The notes under the pieces were generated by a model that searched no databases, was not told where the DNA came from, and was given only the letters and a program-made list of their open reading frames with translations. Positions 1 to 10,172 of a DNA stretch of 64,000 bases are shown piece by piece. Location: contig JAHLKD010000103.1 in the NCBI GenBank assembly GCA_025526935.1, positions 62,001-126,000 of the forward strand, in the 5' to 3' direction. The DNA is from Cladochytrium replicatum. Its lineage: Eukaryota; Chytridiomycota; Chytridiomycetes; Cladochytriales; Cladochytriaceae. How positions within the stretch are numbered: position 1 is the first letter of the stretch; every line of letters starts with the position of its first letter. The position numbers and the translations under genes were made by a program.

Positions 1-1350
1 TTTGGAAGTGTCCATGATCCACACCGTAAACGGTCGCCGTGGAAACTCCCGATGCCTTTTCACTATTTCAACGCCCATCAGCTAAAGTGCTTACTAAACC
101 GCTGACACGCGGGGATCACGACGACTACCGAGCAGCGACGAGAGGGCAATGGTCCCCAGGATAACCTGAACAACAACAGCAAAATCTGCGAGCAAGTGGG
201 TAGTGAGCATTCCTCTGATTCCCATTAAGCGGCGGCTCGCCACTCACCATCGGTGAGTTTACACTTGACCATCGCGTCTAATAACTTGGGCTTCTTGGAA
301 CAGGAAGCGGATTCTTTGACTTTCTCTTGACGTGATGATCTTTAATGATTATGCCCTGCTGTCTTATTTTTGGGTGATGAAGCCAATCCAAAAATTCCAG
401 CCACCTAAAAAACTGAAATTAGGGTAAAAGAAACAAACGTTGAACTCATTTGAGGGGCTACTCTCCGCTTCGCTTCGTCGGACATACCCGACGTCCGTTT
501 ATAAATGTCATTAAAAAGAACGAAACCGGGGGACATTCGAAAAACACTCCGACGCTCGCCGATCTTGTTTTCTGATACCTGGATAACAGTCGCTTCAAGG
601 GTGCTTAGAATCAGGAGTAATGGGACAACTTCAACATCAACAGAGTCAGAGTCGGATTCGGAATCAAAGTTGATGATTCATTCAGGTTTGTTTTCATCAT
701 CTATACCCAAGCAAAGCCGAAAAAAGTTGAAATTCACTTAATATATATCCGTGGGCATTAGAGACTGACCCAGATCCTCAAATTGATGCTGCTCTACACA
801 CAAGAACCCCGAACATCTCATACGTAGTATGCTACCGAATGTGATTTGCCCAGAGAAACAATCAACGTACATGCAAGTTGTATCAGTATAACATTCGTCA
901 CACCGAATGCCGCAGTCGCAATGCAGCGCTTGACAGTCTCAAACTAATTCGAGTAGTTTTTTTCAAGCTGTTTGTCCATCTCATTTCTTTAACAATCTCA
1001 GCCGAGCTTCGCTTCCGCTCCTCTGGTGCCGCTCACTGCAAACCCTCTGTTTCTGTATCGTATGTGTTTATTAGAACAAAACAAAAAAAAGGTAACATCC
1101 CCCAACCCCCCACCCCCCTCCTATTCATTCTGTGTCGCTTCTTTCCACCTCAAGATCCAGCCTTCAAGCAAAAATAAAGCAAGATTTTAAACACCACCCC
1201 TCCCGAAACTCGCAAAGTAAAGGAAGTCATACACTGTGAAAACAAAAAGGGAGGGACGATGATCATTGTTTTCTCTCTGCGCTTCTTTGCAATTATTCCC
1301 CACCACCTCCCGGGCCCTCCCGTCGCTACTGCTACCGCTATAACCAAAGT
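1..1350. other. No supported gene (left edge)
   Basis: I see no convincing gene here. The longest open frames (78 and 99 codons) have no recognisable domain and biased composition. The right part (about 1080-1350) is pyrimidine-rich and lies just downstream of the stop codon of the leftward gene that follows, so it probably holds that gene's 3' untranslated region. Confidence 0.5.
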
Positions 1351-3852
1351 TCACTCTTCAACCTGATCCTCTCCACCTTGCGTCCCCCTCCGTCCGCCAC
1401 CCAGCCTCCAGAACAACGTACCCTTGTTCTCCTTCCCGTCGCCCCCCCACACATCCTTCCGGAACACCTTTGCACCGACCGCCGCCTTCCTCAAAAACAA
1501 CGGGCTCCCGGCCTTCTTCCCCGCTCCAACGCCTCCTCCAAACCCAACCACCACAATGGATGGCCTTGCACCTTCATCCCCGTCATCCGAGATCGCGCAC
1601 CTCGGGTTGGGCCCGCGCTCAACGACCGACCTCTCCAGAATCACAACCACTGATCCACCCCCCCTCGCCATCCCAGGAGGGGGAAGCCCCTGCACCTCGC
1701 CCTCGCCCGCCCGTGCGCCAGCATACTCCGGCGGCCCGTTCTCCTCCTCCCGTCCCCCTCCAACCATCACCTCCAGCTCCCTCACACGCTCCTCAAGCGC
1801 CCTAAACTCCCCGGCGCCCACAAGCTCCCCGCGCATCCCCCGCACCGTCGTCTCCCGCCGCTTCTCAACGTCCGAATGCGCTCGTCGCAACTGCACCACC
1901 CCACTGGCACTCTCCGCCTCCATCCTCCGTAGCATCGACACCATCGTCCCAACGTCCCCGGACTCGGGCCTCAGCGTCCCGTCACTCGCATCCGACACCG
2001 GCCTCTCGCTCCTCCTCTCCTCCTCACGATACTCCTCCCCAACCTGCACCCAAGCCTCCCTCCTCGCGACTTGCTCCACCTGCACCGCAACCTCCTTCCT
2101 CTCACACCTCTGCTGCTTCTCCTTATGCTCCGCAACCATCGCCATCGTCTCCGCAAGCGTCTTGGAAATAAACGCGTCCCGCGCCTTCAAATGCCCAACC
2201 TGGCTCCTCATCACGCTCACCGAACTCTCCACCGCGCTCGCAGGCCGTCGCCTCATCGCACCCGCTTCCACTTCCGCAGCAGCAGCAGCGGCAGCAGCAA
2301 CCCGAGCCGCCGCGGCATCGTCATCCGCCCGCGCTCTGCTGATCTTGCTCTCCGCGTCCTCCGCACGCCGTCTCCACCCCGCACACTCGGCTTGGACCGC
2401 CCCGAGCTGCGTCTCCAGCGACTCCAGCCGCCCGCGCATCTCCTCGGCCTCCGACCGCGCCGCAAGCAGCTGCGTGTTGAGTTTCGCGACCGTAATCTCC
2501 GCGTTCGAGAGCAGGATATGCTGGTTGTTCTCCCCGCACCGCCGCGTCGCGCAGTCGGGGGGATCATCCGTGTCCTCGGTAATAAGCGCGGCCCTCGAAC
2601 CTTTCCTAGACCGCGGCTTGTCGGGGGCATCATCTGTGTCCCCGCCGCCCGTGGGAGTTTCTACACCTCCAAACCCACCCTCCCAAAACTTGCGCACCTC
2701 CGCATCCTCCTCCTCTTCTCCATCGTCCTCCCTTTCTTCGTCCTCGTCCCAAAACTTGCGCACCTCCTTGCGCACATCCTCCTCCACTTCTTCATCCTCC
2801 ACCTCTTCCCCTTCTTCATCGCCCTCCTTTTCTTCGTCTTCCTGCTCCTCATCGTGCTCCAGGTCCTTGTTCCCCGCACCCCAACCGCTCTCAACCCGAA
2901 CCGTGACACCGCAAGACCCGCCGTCTTCTTTGCGCTTGCAAGCCCACAACGTCCCGGCCTGCGCCGACCACACCAGGCCCCTGCTCCGCACCGGCGTCTC
3001 CTCGACCGACTCCCACTCGTCGTCGATCTTGAGCTCGACTTCCGGCGGGGCGTCCAGTGTCCACGGCGCAGCATTGCTGCTGTTGGCACCCCCAACGTTC
3101 CAGGGTGTGCAAGCCTCCGCCTTGTGCGGTGTCGGGGTTGTGTTCCACTGTGTCTGGGGTGTGTTCCAGGTTTTGTTGTTGCTGTTGTTGGCACCCTCAA
3201 CGTTCCAGGGTGTGCAAGCCTCCGCCTTGTGCGGTGTCGGGGTTGTGTTCCACTGTGTCTGGGGTGTGTTCCAGGTTTTGTTGTTGCTGTTGTTGCTTGT
3301 ACCCCAGGTGGAAGAATGCGAGTCCGAGCTTGTGTTCCATGCAGCGGTTGGAGTGATGTCAGGTGTGGGCGAGTTCCAGGCGTTTGCAGTTGTGTGGTTG
3401 TCAGGGTGCAGCGATAAAGTCGTGTTCCAACCATTGTTATTCTCTTTCTTGTTCTGTGGTGCTGCTTCCGTCATTTCTGTGCTTGAATGGCGAGGTTTTG
3501 CTCTATGGTTCTTGTGCGCTGCTGCTGGTGATGATGGTAGTATCGCAGCACTCGTTCTTGTGGTGGGAGTAGTAAAGATGTGAGCGAGCCAGTCGTCTTG
3601 AGTTGTTGTTTGTGTTGCAGTGTTGGAGTGGGAGTCATTCGCGCTGAACAGATGGGCGATGCGGTCGTTGAGGATGCGGTTCTCCTTCTTGAGAGCAGCG
3701 ACGACCAGCGAGAGGTTTGCGCGGTCCTGCTCTGAGCGACGGTGAGCGACGAGCAGGTGGTCGGCGTCGCGCTTGAGCCTGCGGTGCGAGAGCAGGTCGA
3801 TTTCCCTGTGCAGCAGCGAGCCGTATAGCGAGTCTCTTTGGTGGTGAGCCAT
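1351..3852 (-). CDS. Low-complexity coiled-coil protein with WN repeats
   Basis: Not recognised as a known family. The reading frame is uninterrupted; I start at the methionine of MAHHQRDSLYG (3852) because upstream residues are hydrophobic filler, giving about 833 aa. Visible order: an N-terminal helical segment (residues about 10-65, heptad-like, rich in R, L and E); an S/T/N-rich disordered part (about 140-275) with about eleven tryptophans, mostly followed by N and then T or S; a strongly acidic block with two EVRKFW copies; a long Ala/Glu/Arg coiled coil (about 455-660); and a Gly-rich tail. A 105-bp tandem duplication sits in the W-rich part. The coiled coil suggests an oligomeric scaffold, but that is inference. 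GC-rich coding sequence creates long open frames on the opposite strand, which I treat as shadows. Confidence 0.7.
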   Translation of the reverse strand: MAHHQRDSLYGSLLHREIDLLSHRRLKRDADHLLVAHRRSEQDRANLSLVVAALKKENRILNDRIAHLFSANDSHSNTATQTTTQDDWLAHIFTTPTTRTSAAILPSSPAAAHKNHRAKPRHSSTEMTEAAPQNKKENNNGWNTTLSLHPDNHTTANAWNSPTPDITPTAAWNTSSDSHSSTWGTSNNSNNKTWNTPQTQWNTTPTPHKAEACTPWNVEGANNSNNKTWNTPQTQWNTTPTPHKAEACTPWNVGGANSSNAAPWTLDAPPEVELKIDDEWESVEETPVRSRGLVWSAQAGTLWACKRKEDGGSCGVTVRVESGWGAGNKDLEHDEEQEDEEKEGDEEGEEVEDEEVEEDVRKEVRKFWDEDEEREDDGEEEEDAEVRKFWEGGFGGVETPTGGGDTDDAPDKPRSRKGSRAALITEDTDDPPDCATRRCGENNQHILLSNAEITVAKLNTQLLAARSEAEEMRGRLESLETQLGAVQAECAGWRRRAEDAESKISRARADDDAAAARVAAAAAAAAEVEAGAMRRRPASAVESSVSVMRSQVGHLKARDAFISKTLAETMAMVAEHKEKQQRCERKEVAVQVEQVARREAWVQVGEEYREEERRSERPVSDASDGTLRPESGDVGTMVSMLRRMEAESASGVVQLRRAHSDVEKRRETTVRGMRGELVGAGEFRALEERVRELEVMVGGGREEENGPPEYAGARAGEGEVQGLPPPGMARGGGSVVVILERSVVERGPNPRCAISDDGDEGARPSIVVVGFGGGVGAGKKAGSPLFLRKAAVGAKVFRKDVWGGDGKENKGTLFWRLGGGRRGTQGGEDQVEE
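3081..3290. repeat. 105-bp tandem duplication, two copies
   Basis: Positions 3081-3185 and 3186-3290 are nearly identical (one clear mismatch). Each unit encodes 35 residues, preserves frame, and carries three W-N motifs (KTWN, TQWN, TPWN). The near identity points to a recent in-frame duplication inside the coding sequence. Confidence 0.9.
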
Positions 3853-4007
3853 AGCATACGGAAGAGTTAGAAAGTAAGGGATGTTGACCACGCAGTGACG
3901 AGTGACGGGCGGTGGTGGCACAGAGAAGCTTAAACCAGAAATCAACGGTAATAACGTCTCCTGTATTTTGTATGTTGTATTTTGGCTGCTATGAATATGT
4001 ATGTGCT

Positions 4008-5978
4008 TTATCGTTCACATCCGTCGCCGCTTGTGCTTGCTATTGCTATTGTTGTTGCTAGCCTTGTGCCGTCGAGCCCTATGGGTGCTGTCGCTGTGTT
4101 CGCTGCTGCCGCTGTCTGACTCGTCGCTGCGGTCCCGCGTGTTGTCCTCGCTCGCAGTCTCACTGCCCCTGCGCTCCTTCCTAGACTTTTCTTTTTTTTC
4201 CTCTTCCCGCTCTTTTTCTTGGACGATTTCTCCTTCTTGCTCTTGCCGCCACCCCGCTCGTTCTCCCTCTCCCTCTCCCTCTCCCTCTCCCTCTCCATCG
4301 CCTCGTCCCCGTGCACATGCACACGCTCGCTCACGCTCATCGTGTCGTAGAATCCTCCTCCTCCGACTGTGCTCTTTGGCCCCCCGCGCTTTGTATTGGA
4401 AGAGGAGTCGTCTTCCATGGGCTGCAGTGATAAAGGTTTACCAAACGCTCTCGTGCCAACTGACCTATGCTTACCATCAGGTACTCTCCTCGATACGCGC
4501 TCTCCACTTCCACCTTTCGCGCTCGCAGTCGGCTCAGCACTGTCTCGAGAAACCCTCCGGCTTTCGGGTGTTGCTCTTCCACCCGCAATGCTGTCCGGAA
4601 GTCCCGCGCTGCTTCCTCAAGCTTGTCCAGGTGATACAGCCTGGGGAGCAGGAATAAATTGGGAATCTCAAAAGTGGTCGACAGCAAAACAAATGAATAG
4701 CATACTCTTGGAGCCCTGGTAAACTCCGAGACCCAGTCCTACTAACCCTAAGTTTTTCGCCCCGTACTCGCTCTTTCTGGCGCTCCGCGCCGGTTTTTCT
4801 TCCCTTTCCCTGCTGTCCATGCGCCGCGCCATACTCAATCTTGTCCCAGTTTTCCTTCTTTCCTTTCCCTCTTTCCATGGCGCGAAGCGCCATACTCCTA
4901 GTTTTCCTTTCTTCTTCCCTTTCCCTCTTTTCCATGGCGCGTCGCGCCATCCACATCTTCCTTTCCCCTCCTTTCCATCGCCCCCTCTCTGTCTGTGGCA
5001 CACACACTTACGCAGTCCCACGACCGACGTAGGCGTCAGCAGACCTGGGGTCCAAGCCGAGGGCGGTGTTGTACTGCTCGATGGCCTTGGGGTACAATCC
5101 GGCCGTAGTGTACGAGTCGCCTGCGTCGATCCTTTCAAAGATCAGACCCAAAAACCAAAAAACAATAAGCACACGCAAAGAGGGGGGCACGCGTACTTTT
5201 CGGCAGCAATCTCATGGTTCTGGTCGGTCCTCAGTGTTCTGTAGTGTCCCCTGGCCGCGTTCGCGTCCATGCGAGCCGATGACGGTGATCCGTCGCTATT
5301 TGTAATAGAAACAAAAATAAATGAACACAGCAGAACGGACAATGCTACTACTAACGCTCTGAGAAGCGAGTCGAGATCGACCGAGACGCCAAACCGCTTT
5401 GGAGCGATCCCATGGTCCCTCATCCACTTGTGAGCGACGGCAGCGTTCCTGGGATCATACTGGACGTACGCCGACGGTAGCAGTGCCGACGGCGAGGCAT
5501 GGGTACCGTTCCGGTTCTCAGAACCCTTGATGCCAGCCTTGCTGTGCTCGAGCATAAACGCGTGCAAGGTGTTTGTGACGACTGAGGACCATCTGGAACC
5601 CAGTTGCAGATCCGCCAACAGCGGCTCAGAGAGGGCATCGAAGCGGCGCTGCGGTAGCGATTGGGCAGAGGAGGACGGGTGGTGCCTGCGTTTGAGTTGC
5701 AATGGTGGAGGGGGAGGTGGGGGTGGAGGCGGGAGAGCTGATCTGTCGTTGGGCAGGTGGTGGAAGTAGGAGTGATTTTGATTTTGAAGATGAGCAGGAG
5801 GGGGCGGGGGCGGCGGGGGAGGTGGCCAGTGCTTGCGAACGTCGTTGAAGTGCGGGAGGTCCGAAAAGTGCTTCTGAGGGGGCGGCTGGCGCACGGGAGC
5901 GTCGTCGTGGTTGAGCAGGTGGTTGTTATTGTGGTCAAGCAGCAGGTTATCGATGGCAGGAGGAGGTGGCCAGGGCAT
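4008..5978 (-). CDS. TTC14-like tetratricopeptide protein
   Basis: Five exons fit splice signals and frame: 5978-5356, 5295-5197, 5131-5012, 4640-4475, 4421-4008, giving 473 aa. The N-terminal third has two polyproline tracts (10 and 12 P). Joined exons 2-4 encode a TPR pair: IDAGDSYTTAGLYPKAIEQY, then ALGLDPRSADAYVGRGALYH, then a second repeat containing EEAARDFRTAL. This spacing, the VGRGALY signature and the Lys/Glu/Arg/Ser-rich tail (SKKEKSSKKKSGKRKKKKS) resemble metazoan TTC14, but the S1 RNA-binding domain of TTC14 is missing here. TTC14 is a poorly characterised RNA-associated TPR protein, so the role is inference. Intron 3 (371 nt) is much longer than its neighbours and carries hairpin repeats. 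First introns of 60 and 65 nt are typical for this window. Confidence 0.65.
4778..4950. repeat. Intronic hairpin repeats, period about 57 bp
   Basis: Four spaced copies of a GC-rich palindrome lie in intron 3 of the TTC14-like gene: around 4779-4791, 4819-4832, 4877-4893 and 4934-4950. The last is a perfect 17-nt palindrome (ATGGCGCG-T-CGCGCCAT on the + strand); the third has a 3-nt loop. Pyrimidine-rich spacers between copies 2, 3 and 4 are also similar to each other, giving a unit of about 57-58 bp. Confidence 0.8.
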
Positions 5979-6282
5979 GGCAGTACGGAGAACAGGTAAC
6001 GAGAATTATTGGGAACAAATGAAATGAAAGAACGGGAAGGTACTTGGAGAAGGATATCTGGACGTAAAAGACAAACAAATAGAAACTCAATGGCATTTGA
6101 GTAGAGAGTTGGGAGGAGAGATTCAAAATAAAAACAATAATTAGTAACTAGAACGGTGTCATCGATAATGTTATTGTTATTGATACAAGTTATAGATACA
6201 AGTTATTGATACATTATCACTGGGGCTAATATTAATCCAATGCTTGACAGTTCATGTTATTTAATAAACCATTCAACAAAGT
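5979..6282. other. AT-rich intergenic spacer
   Basis: About 300 bp between the TTC14-like start codon and the stop of the NLR gene, both on the - strand. It is AT-rich and contains short imperfect repeats of a GATACAAGTTAT-like unit around 6178-6215. It presumably holds the TTC14-like promoter and the NLR gene 3' end. No gene is visible. Confidence 0.5.
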
Positions 6283-9200
6283 TTATATCGATACATCACT
6301 CAGAAACTCAAGCAATGCTGCTACGTGCGGTTGATTTGGTGGAAGGCATCTTGAATATATCTGCAGTGCTTCATCCGCACACCTCTGCATTCCCAACATG
6401 TCTACCATGTTGTAATAGCACACACTCATATTGTACAATGTGATTGCAACAGAAGGGTGCTCTCGTGTTTCATATGCTTTAACTTTAATTGCAAGAGACT
6501 CTTCATACAGTTGCATTGCTTTGGCATAGTCACCTTGCATATCTGCAACCTGTCCCATACAGTTGAGTGTTGTGGCCACTGATGCATGCTCTCTTGTTCC
6601 ATACACTTTCACTGTGATTGCAAGATCCTCTTCATACAGTTGCATTGCTTTGGCAAAGTCGCCTTGCCTAGATGCAACCTGTCCCATACTGTTGAGTGTT
6701 GTGGCCACTGATGCATGCTCTCGTGTTCCATATACTTTTGTTTTGATTGCAAGATCCTCTTCATACAGTTCAATTGCTTTGGCATAGTCACCTTGCCTAT
6801 GTGCAACCTGTCCCATACAGTTGAGTGTTGTGGCCACTGATGCATGCTCTCGTGTTCCATATGCTTTAACATATATTGCAAGACACTCTTCATACAGTTG
6901 CATTGCTTTGGCGTAGTCACCTTGACTATCTGCAACCTGTCCCATATACGACAGAGTTTCTGCTACTTCTGGATGTTCACTTGTGCCATATAGTTTCATC
7001 TTGATACTATGGGAGTCTTTTAAGAAATTTGCTGCTTTTGCATATTTGCCCTGCCTTAATGAAACTACTCCCATGCTGTTTAGTGTCGAAGCAATATGTT
7101 TATGTTCAAGTGTGTTGCAACGTGCCACTCTTCTTGAGTACATCTCATTCAATATTTCCATGCACTGAGAGTAATATCCAACAAATAGGTATAAGGATTG
7201 ACATTGCCATTGTAAATCATCTAATGCGCCAAATGACTCTGAAGGGCTGTCAACTGAATCTGGGTGAATCTTTTTTGCTGCTGCCTCTATGTGGGAGACG
7301 AGCACTGTTGCTAACGGAATCTTTGAACTTTCAAACTGATCATCAATTTCTGGTGGAAATAATGTGAGCAATGATTGTAGAGATATTTGTGTTAACTGAG
7401 ATCTTGTTGAGAATAATATTTCTGACATAACAACTTGCTGAATAAGTGAATGAGTTGTCAGCATATTGTTGGCCGAGTTGTAGACAAGTGACTGACCGCG
7501 CAATTGCTGAAGCAATAAAAGAGTATTGAAATCTGATTTTGCAGTACCTTCAAATTTGCATTCAGATAATAATAATGCAACTTGATTGACTAGCTCAAAT
7601 GGAATATCACAACTGCCATAGAATGAAAGAACTTGCATAAGCAATGATGCAGCAGGGCCAATCGTGTCAAGACCTGCCTTGACAATTGCTGACAGTGACA
7701 AAGATGCAATGCCAACTCCTGGATCTGGCTCTTGAGGCAGATAACTGTTGATACGTACAACAAGATCAGAGAAGCTACACTGCTGTCTTTCCATGAATGC
7801 AGCAGCTTGCTCGGCTGCAAGAGGAAGCCCATCAATGTGTTCAACAAGTTTGTGGAGAGCAGCAGCCTCATTCTGACTTGAAATGAGATTTTCATATTTT
7901 TTGCTCAATCGCTGCATCAAGAATTGGTGAGATACATCACTTGACCAAGTTTCAACTTGAATGTTTTGGACTAGTGGATCAACCCACTTTCTCATCTTCA
8001 TTTCCAAACTGCTATTGGATCGAGAAGTTACAAGGACATCCCCACTCAATATCACAGAATCTAAAACTTGATCAAGCACTGATTCATCATCAACATTGTC
8101 AAGGATAAGTAGGTAGCAATGAATCTTGGACAGTTTATCACTCATGAACTGAACTACATCTTCAGGAGCAGTAGTTTCAGAGGTTCTCAGGTGAAAGTGT
8201 GAACCAGCATAACCACGCAGAGCAGATATTGCAGTTGCAGCTGTGTTGCAGGGAATCCAAAAAATTGAATCATAAGACCTTCTATGCTGTTTGGCATACA
8301 TGAGTGCAATGCTCGATTTGCCCATGCCGCCTTGTGCAACCAGAATAGCTGCACCATGATTAACTAGTTGCATCTGAACATCTGACAATATATTGCTACG
8401 TCCAACAAAATGCACTGGAGGCTCTGGCAATGTGCTCAAATTATCTGGCGGGAGCAATAATTAGTTGGTGCACTATTAATTAGCAAGTAGCAAACCTGAT
8501 GTAACCTCCGACAGAGGTCTCACTAAGTCAATTACATTGTACGCAACCTCATACAGCTTTCTTTCAATAGGAGTAAGATGAATGCAGTTGTTTTGAAAAA
8601 GCCTTGATATAGTGTCACAAAGAGTTTTGCCTGACCTGCTCTGATTGATAACAAATGCATCTGGAGAGAAGACACTGACAAGCTGATCATTTGAGAATGA
8701 CTGAAGTACTGGATCAAACTTGGGAAGTTTGGTGAATGCAACAACATTCCCGTCTCCGTCAATGGTGTCTATGAGCACAGGACACAGGCGAACATTGGGT
8801 GATTTTTCCGCAAGTTCAATCCCCTTTTCAATCTCTATCAGTACAGTATCTTCCCTGCTGTGATTTTGGAATTCGATCAGCACATTCCCAGTCCTTTGTT
8901 GCAACATACCCAGCAAGAACATTCTGGTTCATTGTCGTGAAAGATTCGGCGCTGAGAAGGTAAACGATGACCAGGCTCTGCTGTAAGCCATTGACGAACC
9001 CTTCTTTCCAGTTCTGGGCATCAGTAAGACATTTCTGATCCCAGAAAACGCTCATTTTGTTGCCCAAGCGCCGCTTCCCAACTTTCTCCAAGTATGGCAC
9101 CAGGGTCTTCACAAGGTCGCCTTCGTTGTCGCGACGATACGAGACGAAAATATCATGACTAGCCGTCCGATGCTCTTTGCAGATCCATTTCGCCGTCGTC

Positions 9201-9626
9201 GGAGGAGCGGGGCCCGGCAGCGGCAAAGATGAATAGGCGATCTATACGTTTATGTGATTAGTAAAATAAGCATGACAAGGGAATGCAACTTACCTCGCGC
9301 ACTCGCCATTCGACAAAAACTTGGGACTTCGACATTATAGCGTTGGCAACATCGCTACTGTGCAAAGCGGACATGTTCCCACCAGCGGTGCTGATAAGAA
9401 ATTGCGGTGAATGTCCATCGAAGCGGTGGCCGGCCATGTCGAGTTTCGAGAGGGCAGCGGCAGTAAAGTCACTGAAACTAATGTCGGGTGGCAATTCCAA
9501 CTGCACGAGCACGGTGTCATTGGTAAGGGGGCTGAGAGATTGCACTGAGACAATCGCTGATCCCTTCTTAGCCTTCTCGTCCGTCTTGTCCGTCTTGTGG
9601 TTGAACAGCTTGTTGAGTGCCTTCAT
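6283..9626 (-). CDS. TIR / NB-ARC / TPR receptor (NLR-like), intact
   Basis: Four exons (9626-9294, 9241-8910, 8857-8496, 8444-6283) give 1062 aa in one frame. Residues 1-111, one exon, form a small unknown domain. A TIR domain follows (about 139-300): HDIFVSYRRD, VFWDQKCL, VIVYLLSAESF, then VLIEIEKGIE, where E230 lies where catalytic TIRs carry their NADase glutamate. NB-ARC (about 343-700) has the P-loop AQGGMGKSS (K385), Walker B LLILDNVDD and GLPLA (about 548). The C-terminus (about 785-1040) is six TPRs of 43 residues, four almost identical. The plan matches STAND/NLR immune receptors: TPRs sense, NB-ARC oligomerises on nucleotide binding, TIR signals, probably in the cytosol. The ligand is unknown. 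TIR-bearing NLRs are unusual in fungi. The three introns match those of the second copy at 53.2 kb exactly in position. Confidence 0.9.
6455..6990. repeat. 129-bp TPR-coding repeats, about four units
   Basis: The 3' part of the NLR gene consists of direct repeats with a period of 129 bp (43 codons). Landmarks such as the segment encoding GDYAKAM and REHASVATTLN recur at about 6600, 6729 and 6858 on the + strand. Units differ by only a few bases, far less than typical TPRs diverge, which suggests recent duplication or gene conversion. Confidence 0.85.
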
Positions 9627-10172
9627 TTTGGTTGAGTTGAACAGCTGTGGGAAATTGAATTTGTGGCTAAATTGGACAAATCCATTTTTAGAAAGAACGT
9701 TAACAATGATGGGGTGATGATCAGGAGGAGGTCCTACCTATGGGTCAGACTCACCACCACCGACATACGGTCAAAGTGGTGCTTCTTGCCCTAACTTGAG
9801 CACGGCGTGCGGATACATCCAAGTGTTTGTCAAACACCATTTTTGCGATGGGCATCGTGTGCTTCGAAGGGCAATTTTCCTGTGACTGAAGCGTGCCTGA
9901 GTGCGATTCCGGCTCTGGCAGTGGAGTTTTCCTTACACGTCGATGAGGTTGCCTTAGATGATTCGACGTAGCCGAGAACGTGCAGGTAGATTTTCACACT
10001 TGTCAGATGGGGACTCTGGTTGTCGATCGCATTATCATCACTATCAGCCTTTGTTTCACACAGCGGGATCAATTTTGTGCGAGCGGGCGAAGCTGTTTCA
10101 TGCATTTGATAATACATTGAAAAAGTGCAGCCTTTTCTCGAAGTACAGTTTATAAACACGCATACTTTCAAA
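9627..10172. other. Intergenic, NLR upstream region
   Basis: About 546 bp between the NLR start codon and the stop of the SNM1A-like gene, both leftward. The leader just upstream of the NLR ATG carries TTTCCCACAG followed by a CAAC-rich stretch; almost the same leader precedes the second NLR copy (53.15 kb), so a shared 5' UTR intron end or a conserved leader is possible. A 119-codon leftward open frame (9830-10189) has no recognisable features. Confidence 0.5.

Noticed and set aside
505-741. A 78-codon + strand open frame near the left edge
   Set aside because: Short, Ser/Thr-rich and without context; cannot be separated from chance.
1424-3583. A 719-codon open frame on the + strand opposite the coiled-coil gene
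   Set aside because: It is Ser/Pro/Leu-biased low-complexity sequence that mirrors the GC-rich coding bias of the opposite strand; the - strand frame has coherent coiled-coil and repeat structure.
8476-8922. The NLR gene as several separate small genes (TIR, middle and NB-ARC parts)
   Set aside because: Introns of 52-53 nt with GTAAGT/GTATGT/GTTTGC donors and AG acceptors join the pieces in frame, and the second copy has the same introns at identical positions.
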